From Lentimicrobiaceae bacterium (GTDB taxonomy: Bacteria > Bacteroidota > Bacteroidia > Bacteroidales > JALOCA01), in assembly GCA_023227965.1 (NCBI GenBank), contig JALOCA010000018.1:1-62442 (forward strand): a stretch of DNA of 62,442 nt. Reading direction: 5' to 3'. Shown piece after piece: positions 16,708 to 26,092 of the stretch. Each line of letters opens with the position of its first letter. The first letter of the stretch is position 1. Below the pieces are notes generated by a model. That model worked only from the letters and a program-made list of their open reading frames with translations. It had not been told where the DNA came from and did not search any database. The translations under genes were made by a program, and so were the position numbers.

Positions 16708-19707
16708 TTATAGTTTCCTCTTAGTTTCTATTTCTTCGTATCCTTCTACGATGTCGCCAACTCTGATATCATTGAAGTTGTTAATGCTCAGCCCACACTC
16801 CTGGCCAACAACGGCTTCTTTTACATCGTCTTTAAATCGTTTCAATGAGCTCAGCAGTCCCGAAAGAGTAACAATACCATCGCGTATCAGTCGTATTTTG
16901 GTATTACGGGTTATTTTTCCGTCTAACACCATACATCCGGCAACTGTACCCACTTTTGTAATTTTGAATACTTCACGTACTTCCACATTGCAGGTAATTT
17001 TTTCTTCAATTTCGGGAGAAAGCATACCTTCAATGGCATCTTTAATTTCGTTGATCGCATTGTAAATAATAGAATACAAACGAATATCAATTTGTTCCTG
17101 TTCTGCCAGTTTGCGTGCATTTACCGAAGGACGAACCTGGAATGCAACGATAATAGCATTGGAAGCAGAAGCGAGTAGGACATCTGATTCGGTTACTGCT
17201 CCTACAGATTTGTGGATAATATTTACCTGTACCTGGGGGTTTGAAAGCTTAAGTAAGGAGTCGGATAAGGCTTCAATCGAACCATCCACATCACCTTTTA
17301 CAATAATATTCAGTTCTTTAAAATCTCCAATGGCAATACGGCGGCCAATTTCGTCTAAGGTTATATGTTTTTGTGTTCGTAAACCCTGTTCACGTTGCAA
17401 TTGTTGACGTTTCACTGCAATATTTTTTGCTTCGCGTTCGTCAGTCATCACGTTGAAGGTATCTCCGGCTTGGGGAGCGCCGTTCAAACCAAGCAGCAGT
17501 AAAGGTGTAGCAGGACCGGCAACTTTTATTTGCTGATTACGTTCGTTAAACATCGCTTTTACTTTCCCCATGGTGGATCCAGCCAAAACAAAATCCCCTA
17601 CTTTAAGGCTGCCGTTTTGTACAAGAATCTTCGCCACGTAGCCTTTTCCTTTGTCGAGTGAAGATTCGATAACGGTTCCAAAAGCAGGGCGTTTACTATT
17701 GGCTCTCAGGTCAAGCATTTCTGCTTCGAGGAGCACTTTTTCCAATAAAAGGTCAACGTTTATTCCTTTTTTTGCCGAAATTTCCTGACTTTGGTATTTT
17801 CCACCCCAGTCTTCTACCAGAATATTGATTTTTGAAAGTTCTTCCTTAATTTTTTCAGGATTGGCATTGGGTTTATCTATTTTATTGATAGCAAATACTA
17901 TGGGAACGCCTGCGGCATGTGCATGGTTGATGGCTTCTACGGTTTGCGGCATCACGGTATCATCGGCAGCAACCACAATGATTGCCACATCAGTTATTTT
18001 TGCACCACGTGCACGCATGGCGGTAAAAGCTTCGTGTCCGGGGGTATCGAGGAAAGTGATTTTTTTTCCATTGCTAAGTTTCACCTCGTAAGCTCCGATA
18101 TGTTGTGTAATTCCACCGGCTTCGCCGGCAATGACGTTTGCATTTCGGATGTAGTCAAGCAATGATGTTTTACCATGGTCAACATGCCCCATAACGGTAG
18201 CAATCGGGGCTCTTGGGGATAAGTCTTCCGGGCTGTCTGGCTCTTCTACTTCCCTGATAGCCTCCTGCACTTCAACACTTACGAACTCAACTTTATATCC
18301 GAACTCGTCAGCAACGAGAACCAGTGTTTCGGCATCAAGGCGTTGATTGATGGAAACAAACATATCGAGAGACATAAATGTTGAAATAACTTGGTTTACA
18401 GAAACATTCATCATTGTTGCCAGTTCGTTTGCAGTAACAAACTCTGTAACTTTCAAAATATTTTTGTCTTCTTCGTGCTTAATTTGTTCTTCAAGCATCT
18501 GCTGACTGATATGCGCTCTTTTTTCACGGCGGTATTTGGAAGTTTTGGATTTACCTGTTCCGCTTAGTCTTTGCAGTGTTTCTTTTATCTGGCGTTGAAT
18601 TTCCTCATCGGAAATTTCCGGTTTAATAATGTCGCGTTTTCCTTTTTTATCTCTGACTTTTCCTTTTCCCTTGTCGGGTTTTGCAGTTTCTGGTGGAGGA
18701 GAAACAACAGCTTCTCCTTGTTTTTTAATGCGTTTCCTTTTTTTCTTTTTAGATTTGAGGATTTCGTCAGAAGAGGAAGCAACCGGTTTTTTGGGTTCGG
18801 GTTTTTTAGGTTCGGGAAGTTTCATAGAACCCAGAATAGTGGGTCCTTCCAATTTACGAACTTCTGTTTTTATAAAATTATAAGGTTTTCCTTCGGGTAT
18901 TTCTGCATCAGGAACGTCTGTTTCTTTTTCGGGAATTTTAATTTCGATGGGCGTTTCTTCCTGAGCAACAACTTCTTCCAAAACTTCAGCCGGTGGCATG
19001 ATAGCAGGAGTGTCTTCTGGCAATGGGGTATCGCCTTTTTGTTTTTTCTCTTTTTGAGGTTCTGGCTTCTTTTTCTTTGTTTCTTTTGTTTTGGCTTTGG
19101 GCTTCTTTTCAAAAGATTCAATATCAATTTTCCCCAAAATTTTTATCTGGGAATCTCTAACTACCTCTATGGCAGGTTCTTCCTTGACTGTCTCCTGCTT
19201 TAATGGCTGGGGCTCCGGTGGAGTTTCTGCAACAGGCTCAGCAATTATTTCGGTAATTGTAGTTTTAGGAGGTTCTTCTGTTTTTTCGTCCAGGACTAAG
19301 GCTTGTGATTTTTCGGGTAAAGGAACAACGCTAACTTCAGGGGCAGGTTTTTCCGGCTTCTTTACCTCGCGTTGTTTGTCAGCTTGTTCAAAAATGGAAG
19401 TACGAACAGTAATTTCTTCTGTTTCCTTTTCCCATTCATATTCATCGCTATAACGACTTTTTTTGTCATCGAGTGAAAGTGTTTCGTGGTGTGCACCTAT
19501 TTCAATTTTTTTGGCAAGTTCTTTTTCTGATTTATCTTTCTGGTATTCTTTTGCCAGAAGGTCATACATCTCGGGGGTAATCTTGGTATTTGGGTTATGA
19601 TCAAGTTTAAAACCCTTTTTGCCAAGGAATTCAAGTATGGTAGGTAGCCCCACGTTAAATTCTTTTGCCGCCTTTGATAATCTCATTATTTTACTGACTT
19701 CTTCCAT
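16708..19707 (-). CDS. infB: Translation initiation factor IF-2
   Basis: IF-2 is the GTPase that brings fMet-tRNA to the 30S subunit and promotes subunit joining. The protein has the IF2_N winged region (RLSKAAKEFNVGLPTILEF), a long Lys/Glu/Pro-rich linker to about residue 400, the G domain near residue 510 (GHVDHGKTSLLDYIRN, DTPGHEAF, NKIDK), and the C-terminal IF2 domains. The open frame reaches 19755, but ATG 19707 (MEEVSKIMRLSK) fits the family start better; ATG 19686 is also possible. It follows nusA in the classical rimP-nusA-infB operon. Confidence 0.96.
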   Translation of the reverse strand: MEEVSKIMRLSKAAKEFNVGLPTILEFLGKKGFKLDHNPNTKITPEMYDLLAKEYQKDKSEKELAKKIEIGAHHETLSLDDKKSRYSDEYEWEKETEEITVRTSIFEQADKQREVKKPEKPAPEVSVVPLPEKSQALVLDEKTEEPPKTTITEIIAEPVAETPPEPQPLKQETVKEEPAIEVVRDSQIKILGKIDIESFEKKPKAKTKETKKKKPEPQKEKKQKGDTPLPEDTPAIMPPAEVLEEVVAQEETPIEIKIPEKETDVPDAEIPEGKPYNFIKTEVRKLEGPTILGSMKLPEPKKPEPKKPVASSSDEILKSKKKKRKRIKKQGEAVVSPPPETAKPDKGKGKVRDKKGKRDIIKPEISDEEIQRQIKETLQRLSGTGKSKTSKYRREKRAHISQQMLEEQIKHEEDKNILKVTEFVTANELATMMNVSVNQVISTFMSLDMFVSINQRLDAETLVLVADEFGYKVEFVSVEVQEAIREVEEPDSPEDLSPRAPIATVMGHVDHGKTSLLDYIRNANVIAGEAGGITQHIGAYEVKLSNGKKITFLDTPGHEAFTAMRARGAKITDVAIIVVAADDTVMPQTVEAINHAHAAGVPIVFAINKIDKPNANPEKIKEELSKINILVEDWGGKYQSQEISAKKGINVDLLLEKVLLEAEMLDLRANSKRPAFGTVIESSLDKGKGYVAKILVQNGSLKVGDFVLAGSTMGKVKAMFNERNQQIKVAGPATPLLLLGLNGAPQAGDTFNVMTDEREAKNIAVKRQQLQREQGLRTQKHITLDEIGRRIAIGDFKELNIIVKGDVDGSIEALSDSLLKLSNPQVQVNIIHKSVGAVTESDVLLASASNAIIVAFQVRPSVNARKLAEQEQIDIRLYSIIYNAINEIKDAIEGMLSPEIEEKITCNVEVREVFKITKVGTVAGCMVLDGKITRNTKIRLIRDGIVTLSGLLSSLKRFKDDVKEAVVGQECGLSINNFNDIRVGDIVEGYEEIETKRKL

Positions 19708-19769
19708 GCTTAATGTGTAGATATTGCTGAAATGCTTGCCTTTAATTTTTTGCAAAGGTATGATTATTC

Positions 19770-21005
19770 TTATTCAAATTCTGATTTAAGAATTCTGATT
19801 ACTTCGCGGATAGTTTCTTCTTCCAAGTCTGTACGTTTTACCAGTTCTTCCACCGGGAGTTCAAGAACACTTTTAGCGGTATCACAACCAATGCCTTTAA
19901 GTTCATCAATAATCCACTGGTCAATTTCATCGGAAAATTCCGCCAAGTCAACATCTTCATTATCTGTATCCGTGTCGCGATATACATCAATTTCGTATCC
20001 TGTAAGTTTTCCGGCTAATTTTATATTATGACCTCCTTTGCCTATGGCTAAAGAAACCTGGTCGGGTTTCATATACACATCGGCACGTTTGTTGGCTTCA
20101 TCAATAAGGATGGAGCTGATTTTAGCGGGACTTAACGACCTTTGAATAAAAAGTGAAGGGTTGGATGTAAAATTTATCACATCAATATTTTCATTTCTTA
20201 GTTCGCGAACAATACCGTGTATGCGCGAGCCTTTCATTCCAACGCATGCGCCAACAGGATCAATACGATCATCATACGATTCCACGGCAATCTTTGCTCT
20301 TTCGCCTGGTTCACGTACGATTTTTTTAATGGTTATCAACCCGTCGTAAACTTCAGGAACCTCAGCCTCGAACAAACGTTCAAGAAAAACAGGAGATGTA
20401 CGCGATAAGATAATAACCGGAGAATTGTTGCGAATATCCACTTTTGAAACAACAGCCCTGATTGTATCGCCTTTCCGGTAAAAATCGGAAGGAATTTGCT
20501 CTGATTTAGGTATAATGAGTTCGATATTCTCGTCGTCCAACACCATAATTTCTTTCTTCCAGGTTTGGTACACTTCGCCGGTAACAATTTCGCCGATACG
20601 GTCTTTGTATTTACGATATACGTTATCTTTCTCGTATTCCTGAATTTTTGAGACAAGATTTTGGCGAATGGCAAGGATTTCCCTTCTTCCGAAATCTACC
20701 ATTTTTATTTCTTCCGAAACATCTTCGCCAATTTCAAAGTCGGGTTCAATTTTAATAGCTTCGGAATAAGCAATTTCCTTATTTGGGTCCTGCAGTTCAC
20801 TATCTTCCACTATGATACGATTTCTCCAGATTTCAAGATCGCCTTTATCTATATTTACAATAATGTCAATGTTTTCGTCGGTACCATATTTTTTTAATAG
20901 CATATGGCGAAATACATCCTCAAGGATGCGCATCATGGTTTCACGGTCAATATTTTTGAATTCTTTAAATTCAGAAAAAGTTTCGACTAAATTGATATGT
21001 TCCAT
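19770..21005 (-). CDS. nusA: Transcription termination/antitermination factor NusA
   Basis: NusA binds RNA polymerase and nascent RNA to modulate pausing, termination and antitermination. The 411-residue protein shows the N-terminal polymerase-binding domain (residues 1-125), the S1 domain (GEIVTGEVYQ, about 140-200), and two KH domains with GACVGMKGSRI and LAIGKGGHNIKLA. The acidic tail retains one helical-repeat-like region. It lies between rimP (15-base gap) and infB (about 60 bases to the chosen infB start). Confidence 0.96.
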   Translation of the reverse strand: MEHINLVETFSEFKEFKNIDRETMMRILEDVFRHMLLKKYGTDENIDIIVNIDKGDLEIWRNRIIVEDSELQDPNKEIAYSEAIKIEPDFEIGEDVSEEIKMVDFGRREILAIRQNLVSKIQEYEKDNVYRKYKDRIGEIVTGEVYQTWKKEIMVLDDENIELIIPKSEQIPSDFYRKGDTIRAVVSKVDIRNNSPVIILSRTSPVFLERLFEAEVPEVYDGLITIKKIVREPGERAKIAVESYDDRIDPVGACVGMKGSRIHGIVRELRNENIDVINFTSNPSLFIQRSLSPAKISSILIDEANKRADVYMKPDQVSLAIGKGGHNIKLAGKLTGYEIDVYRDTDTDNEDVDLAEFSDEIDQWIIDELKGIGCDTAKSVLELPVEELVKRTDLEEETIREVIRILKSEFE

Positions 21006-21020
21006 TTTAGTATTTTTTAA

Positions 21021-21467
21021 TTATTTAAATGCAATAATGCAACGAGATTGCCTAATATTTTTAAAATCTATGCGTTGCACAGTTTCTGTTTTATTTTTTT
21101 TCGTTTTAGGTAATATAATTTCAATAACATCAGCATCAGCAAAGGTAAGCAAACCTGTGATTTTTTCTCCATTGATCAACTGAATTTCTATATGTTTACC
21201 TATGTTTTTCCGGTATTGACGCAAATTAACAAAAGGATTTTCCAAACCTGAAGAAGATACATTGAGAGAAAAATCTTCAACTTCACGATCAAAATGGTTT
21301 TCAATGTGTTTACTTATCTTGATACAATCGTCAATGGTTACACCCTGATCTCCATCAATAAAAACAGAAATGGTATTGTCGGGAGTAATGCTGATATGTA
21401 CGCAAAACAAGTTTGTGTCTTCCAGGAAAGTATCTACGAGTTGTTGTATGTAGTTTTTATCAACCAT
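21021..21467 (-). CDS. rimP: Ribosome maturation factor RimP
   Basis: RimP assists 30S subunit maturation around ribosomal protein S12. The 148-residue protein matches family length, with the N-terminal segment GVTIDDCIKISKHIENHFD, the characteristic LNVSSSGLENPFVNLRQYRK motif around residue 75, and the C-terminal SH3-like region ending FKNIRQSRCIIAFK. It is the first gene of the operon with nusA and infB; the ATG at 21467 lies 14 bases past a terminator that belongs to the tRNA-Gln upstream. Confidence 0.94.
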   Translation of the reverse strand: MVDKNYIQQLVDTFLEDTNLFCVHISITPDNTISVFIDGDQGVTIDDCIKISKHIENHFDREVEDFSLNVSSSGLENPFVNLRQYRKNIGKHIEIQLINGEKITGLLTFADADVIEIILPKTKKNKTETVQRIDFKNIRQSRCIIAFK

Positions 21468-21480
21468 TTTTATAAAACGT

Positions 21481-21510
21481 TAAAAAGAAAGGGGACAAAA
21501 GTCCCCTTTC
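21481..21510 (-). terminator. Terminator between tRNA-Gln and rimP
   Basis: On the minus strand GAAAGGGGAC-TTTT-GTCCCCTTTC is a perfect 10-bp hairpin followed by TTTTTA. It lies 42 bases after tRNA-Gln and ends just before rimP. It may act as terminator of the tRNA and, by read-through or attenuation, affect the operon. Confidence 0.7.
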
Positions 21511-21552
21511 CTAAACATATCTCCTTGTTAAAGTGCCTTAACCGGCTCTCTG

Positions 21553-21625
21553 TTGTCCGACCAGGGCTCGAACCTGGACTCTTCTGAACCAAAATCAGAC
21601 GTGTTGCCAGTTACACTATCGGACA
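21553..21625 (-). tRNA. tRNA-Gln (anticodon TTG)
   Basis: A complete 73-nt cloverleaf folds on the minus strand: acceptor TGTCCGA/TCGGACA, D arm GTGT/ACAC, anticodon stem TCTGA/TCAGA with loop TTTTGGT (anticodon TTG), T arm CCAGG-TTCGAGC-CCTGG, discriminator A. CCA is not encoded. Confidence 0.95.
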
Positions 21626-21771
21626 GCGTTGTACCAAAAAGGACTGCAAAGGTAAAAATATTTTTAAATTTCAAAACAAACCTGCCAAAAATTTAAAATA
21701 TTGTTTTCCTTGTGGCAAATGAACAATTATTCTACGGCATTTGAAATGCGATATTGCTGGTTATTTAACTT

Positions 21772-22356
21772 TTAAAATTCTTTATGGTATCCAATGGAGA
21801 TGGCAACCGGCAGAGGTTCGTTAAGTTTTTCTACGTTCGGGTCGTTTTTTATCGTATTGTAATGGCTCCAAAAACCCGGAGTACGTAACGGGAAGTTAAG
21901 GTCAACATCCATGCCGTGTTTTTTGTTTCTGCCAAAACGCATTTCCAAACCACAGCCAGGAGTAAAACCCGTAAATTGACGGTTATATTCCGATTTTCCT
22001 TCGATATAAAAGGAAGAATTAATACCATACATTATTTTTATATTAGGCCGGAATGTATGATTCGACATCACGGGCAGAATATGCCAGGTAATGCCGGTAT
22101 TCCAGCCTATTCCGCCTAACTGGATTCCTACTCCACCAAACACAGATAAAAAAGGTACAGGAATAAAAGCACATTTAGCCCCAATAATTCCACCGTAATC
22201 CAACCCAAGTCCTAACCCGAGGTCGTGCTTATGGAGTTCCATTTTTTTAATCACGGTTATTTTTTGTATTGTGTCCTGTGCCGATATTTTATTTTCAAAG
22301 ATAAAAACCAATGAAATATAAAATAATATAATACTTATAGCTTTGATATTTTTCAT
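21772..22356 (-). CDS. Exported outer-membrane beta-barrel-like protein, unknown function
   Basis: I do not recognise a named family. The 194-residue protein has a signal peptide (MKNIKAISIILFYISLVFIF to about residue 26), then alternating hydrophobic and glycine-rich strands (GLGLGLDYGGIIGAKCAFIP, FGGVGIQLGGIGWNTGITW) that would suit a small 8-strand barrel. It ends AISIGYHKEF, a terminal-Phe strand typical of outer-membrane barrels. It is a single gene on the minus strand, divergent from the receptor-like gene at 22623. Confidence 0.6.
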   Translation of the reverse strand: MKNIKAISIILFYISLVFIFENKISAQDTIQKITVIKKMELHKHDLGLGLGLDYGGIIGAKCAFIPVPFLSVFGGVGIQLGGIGWNTGITWHILPVMSNHTFRPNIKIMYGINSSFYIEGKSEYNRQFTGFTPGCGLEMRFGRNKKHGMDVDLNFPLRTPGFWSHYNTIKNDPNVEKLNEPLPVAISIGYHKEF

Positions 22357-22437
22357 TTGTTGCTTTATTTTGAACGCAAATATCTAAAATTTATCAACCA
22401 ATATTTACATTGGAATAAAAAAATTAAAAATTTCTTT

Positions 22438-22511
22438 TTGTTAGCAAATGATAAAAATAATTTTTCGACATACGCAAAATTGCATGAAATTACTAATTTA
22501 ATTGTTTGTTT
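22438..22511. repeat. 74-bp repeat upstream of the receptor-like gene, copy 1
   Basis: This is 63 of 74 bases identical to 25957-26030 in the same orientation, with no gap. Shared blocks include TTGTTAGCAAAT, ATAAAAATAAT, TACGCAAAATT and GAAATTACTAATTT. It lies 111 bases upstream of the ATG at 22623. A shared regulatory role is possible. Confidence 0.7.
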
Positions 22512-22622
22512 AAAATAATATACATTATATGCGAAATATTAATTTAATAAAAAATGAAATTTAGTACAGATAGCAATCTAAATTTTATTACTACATTTGT
22601 GAATTATAAAAATTATAACAGC

Positions 22623-25600
22623 ATGAGAAAACTATTACTTTATTTTTCCTTTTTAACCTTATTTCTGATGTTATCGGTGATTGCAAATTCGCAATCCGTT
22701 GTAACTGATAGCCTAAACACGACTATTTACAACTCAGATTTTAACAAATACCCTGTAAATAGTTTACAGAATATGTTGTTGTTATATCCAGGAAATTATT
22801 ATTTGGGGCGAAATTTAATATGTAATTCAGGAATATTTACTGATAATTATAGCACCTATCTTGACGGAATGCAGTTGGAAAATGCAAGCGGTTTTTCTTT
22901 TCACAGTATTGGCAGTTTTTCTTATATCAATAAAAATATGCCGCTATCACTTGGATATTCTCCGGCAGGAATCATTCAATTAACAACTCCGGAATCAGAT
23001 AAAGTTGTATTTAATGGCTTTTTAGATACTAATATTCCGTTTGTTGCCGGCAGAGAAGGCAATCCGGTACTGGAAAATTCTGCATTTAATTATCAAACGG
23101 TTGAATTAAATATGAGCACCCCGATTCCATTGAAGAATAAAGCAAAAAAACTATGGCCACATTTTTTTCTTGCTGCCAATTTTTATTTAGGTAAAGATTC
23201 GGGACCCTCTTTTGCAAAAAAACAAAAGGTAAAAGGTAGTGTTTATGACGAATTAGTAGCAAACCCATATTCAAATAATGGTTTTTATCCTATCTTAAAT
23301 TCTGAAGTAATTGATAAAAATGATGTAGAAGAAGTAAGTTTTACGCCAGGTACCAGCCAGAAAAATGGCAGTTTCTACGGTAAATTCAGCATTCCACTTT
23401 CAAATGCCATGAAGGTGGAAAGTGGCCTTTACTACTACTTCGAAAATAATAATGTGGACATTTTGCAAAACAGAATGTTCAACTATTGCATGAACCCAGA
23501 AGAAAAGGTTCACCAATATAATGGTTTTCTCCGTTTCAATCATATACTTGCAGAAAAAAAAGATTTTAAGTTAGAATATAAACTTCAGGCAGAATATTAT
23601 ACTTACAATTACATATTACAAGACAAAAATCATAAAGGCAACCTCTTTGATTATGGATATATAGGGAAATTTTCTACAGAAAGAGTTCCCGTATTTTCTT
23701 CACAGGCAAATTATGATCCTGTTTTAGGAAAAGATGTATATCAGATGGTTGGCATGTACAGCACCGGATTAACTTTCGCTCCCGGTGAAGCAAACCCGAT
23801 TCTTGCCAATTACACATCAACAATTTTAAACATGTTTCCTAATGAAATTAATAATATTGATGAGCTTCTTTCCAATAGGGGATTGGCTAATGGATACATG
23901 CCTGAAGATGTTTATGATTTGTACAATAGCCAGGGAACGGTGTATGATCAATATGTAAAATCCAACAGAAATCGGCTTGATTTTTCGGGTGTTATAAACA
24001 TGAGCTATGGAAAAAACAATATGGAGTTAGGCTTTTCGTATGAAAAAAGCACCAGAAGGTATTATTCCATCTCTCCGGTTAGCCTTTATCAATGCATGGT
24101 TCCACTAACAAATAATCAGCTTAGTAGTTTAGATATGAGCGATCCCACACTGTTAGTTATTAATGGAAGAGTTACAGATAGTGCTATTTACCACTTTGCT
24201 TATAATGCTGAAGGACAAACAGAGTTTGATAAAAAACTACGCAACAAGCTTGGTTTGCAAGTTAATGGAACTGAATGGATTGATATTAATTCATATGATG
24301 CTAAAAATCACACCATAGATTATTATGACGAAAATTATGAAAAGCATACTATTAATGTTGGAAAAGATTTGTTTTCACTGGATCTTTTTAATGAAAGTGA
24401 AATGTCGCGTTTAATATCTGGATATGGCTATGATTATAAAGGCAATAAAGTAAAAGCAGGCAGTAACGATCTTTCTTATTTTGATACTTATATGAAACCA
24501 GCTTTTGCCCCGGTAGATTATGCAGCGTGGATTTCGTACAAAAGGAATATCTTACCAGGATTAAAGGTAGAAGCAGGATTAAGAGCGGAAGTTTATGATG
24601 CAGGATTGAATGTTTTAAAAGATCCTTATACTTTATCGCCCATTAAAACAGTAGCAGAAGTAACAGAATTTACGCATCCTGACAATATTGGGAAAAATTA
24701 CGTAGTTTATATTGATAGTTACGAAAATCCGACCGCAGTTACAGGCTATCGTAATGAAAATACATGGTACGACCACAATGGATTAGTTATTAATGATCCT
24801 TCAAATGCATTAGATTATGGGAATGGCGTAATTCCATATCTTAAAAATCATACCATAAGCAAAAATGCCTACCGTAAAGATAAGAATACATTTTATTTGC
24901 TGCCAAAATTAATGATAAGCTATAACATCACCCCGAATTTCCTTTTGTATGCTGATTATTCATCTGCAACGAAGCATCCTTATTATGAACTATTAGAAAA
25001 TAGGATATTAAATCCTTCATATTATTATCAGAACTGCTATATAAACGAATTGAAACCTATGTTTTTTAACAAATCTACCTTAGGATTTAATACGAAGCCA
25101 GCTAAAAACTGGAAATTGGGATTGAGTTTTATGGAACAGCAAATCAAGAACCTTATTACCCCATATTATTATTCACCAGCATGGCCCACATCTTATATAG
25201 GATACAAAAACAGGAACAAAACTGTTAACAATGTTTTTCTTGAATTTAATACCAGTTATACCACACCAGATCGTTTTCTTACGGCTGGAGCAAATTATAC
25301 CCATGGATGGTATGATAAAGATATTAAAAAGAATGGATTACAGCAATATTATCTGACGACCTCCGAAAATATTGCCAATCTTTTTGCAATGATAAATTTT
25401 GATAAATGGTCAAAGGGTTTAAGCATTGCTTTTACGGAACATTACCGTTCCGGAATACCTTATATGGAAACTATAGCTAATGTATTATTAGTAGGTTATG
25501 CAAAAATGGATGATTTTTATTCTACCAATATTAAGATTCAAAAAACAATGGTTTTGTATAAAAAAAGTCCCTTATACCTTACCATTTATTTGCAGGTAAA

Positions 25601-25814
25601 CAATGTTTTCAACAGGGAAAATACATTTAATGTATATTCATCCACCGGAAAAGTAGATGATGATGGTTATTTAGCAGCCCCTGAAAATCAATATAAGATT
25701 AGCCAGAAATTGTCTCCTGATACATACCGTTTGCTTTATGCAAATGCTTTGGATAACCCCACTTATTATGACTCACCAAGAACTCTACACCTAGGTATTA
25801 AAATAAATTTTTAA
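22623..25814 (+). CDS. TonB-dependent-receptor-like outer membrane protein
   Basis: The start is set at ATG 22623, which begins a clear signal peptide (MRKLLLYFSFLTLFLMLSVI); the frame upstream to 22554 is AT-rich and runs towards the 74-bp repeat. The 1063-residue protein has a plug-like region (TYLDGMQLENASGFSFHSIG, LGYSPAGIIQLTTPES) without an N-terminal carboxypeptidase-regulatory domain or an obvious TonB box. A long barrel full of Tyr/Asn-rich strands follows, ending RTLHLGIKINF. It should sit in the outer membrane and take up an unknown ligand. There is no SusD-like partner next to it. Confidence 0.75.
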   Translation: MRKLLLYFSFLTLFLMLSVIANSQSVVTDSLNTTIYNSDFNKYPVNSLQNMLLLYPGNYYLGRNLICNSGIFTDNYSTYLDGMQLENASGFSFHSIGSFSYINKNMPLSLGYSPAGIIQLTTPESDKVVFNGFLDTNIPFVAGREGNPVLENSAFNYQTVELNMSTPIPLKNKAKKLWPHFFLAANFYLGKDSGPSFAKKQKVKGSVYDELVANPYSNNGFYPILNSEVIDKNDVEEVSFTPGTSQKNGSFYGKFSIPLSNAMKVESGLYYYFENNNVDILQNRMFNYCMNPEEKVHQYNGFLRFNHILAEKKDFKLEYKLQAEYYTYNYILQDKNHKGNLFDYGYIGKFSTERVPVFSSQANYDPVLGKDVYQMVGMYSTGLTFAPGEANPILANYTSTILNMFPNEINNIDELLSNRGLANGYMPEDVYDLYNSQGTVYDQYVKSNRNRLDFSGVINMSYGKNNMELGFSYEKSTRRYYSISPVSLYQCMVPLTNNQLSSLDMSDPTLLVINGRVTDSAIYHFAYNAEGQTEFDKKLRNKLGLQVNGTEWIDINSYDAKNHTIDYYDENYEKHTINVGKDLFSLDLFNESEMSRLISGYGYDYKGNKVKAGSNDLSYFDTYMKPAFAPVDYAAWISYKRNILPGLKVEAGLRAEVYDAGLNVLKDPYTLSPIKTVAEVTEFTHPDNIGKNYVVYIDSYENPTAVTGYRNENTWYDHNGLVINDPSNALDYGNGVIPYLKNHTISKNAYRKDKNTFYLLPKLMISYNITPNFLLYADYSSATKHPYYELLENRILNPSYYYQNCYINELKPMFFNKSTLGFNTKPAKNWKLGLSFMEQQIKNLITPYYYSPAWPTSYIGYKNRNKTVNNVFLEFNTSYTTPDRFLTAGANYTHGWYDKDIKKNGLQQYYLTTSENIANLFAMINFDKWSKGLSIAFTEHYRSGIPYMETIANVLLVGYAKMDDFYSTNIKIQKTMVLYKKSPLYLTIYLQVNNVFNRENTFNVYSSTGKVDDDGYLAAPENQYKISQKLSPDTYRLLYANALDNPTYYDSPRTLHLGIKINF

Positions 25815-25956
25815 AGTAACTAAAAAAGAAGCTCTTATCAGAACTCCTTTTTTTATTTAATTTTTTATCAGTCTTTTACACATAACTTAATTTAAGACCA
25901 TTGCAAAATACCGCGAGGGTCAGTAAGGGAGTATAAACACTTTCAAAAACCTTAAT

Positions 25957-26030
25957 TTGTTAGCAAATAATAAAAATAATCCTTCACTATACGCAAAATT
26001 ACAGGAAATTACTAATTTCGCTGTTTGTTT
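25957..26030. repeat. 74-bp repeat upstream of the DUF2723 gene, copy 2
   Basis: This is the second copy of the element at 22438-22511 (63 of 74 identical). It lies 62 bases upstream of the ATG at 26093. The two neighbouring genes therefore share an upstream element but are otherwise unrelated. Confidence 0.7.
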
Positions 26031-26092
26031 CCAAAAGCTTGTTGAAAGCTGAAAATTTTTTAAAAAACTTAATTTCAAATAAATATTAAAAA

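Noticed and set aside
18571..19203. Plus-strand frame of 210 codons very rich in Phe
   Set aside because: It is the complement of the Lys/Glu-rich linker of IF-2 (poly-Lys read backwards gives poly-Phe).
25828..25860. Terminator after the receptor-like gene
   Set aside because: AGAAGCTCT and AGAACTCCT before TTTTTTTA can pair only with two mismatches in nine, too weak to list as a feature.
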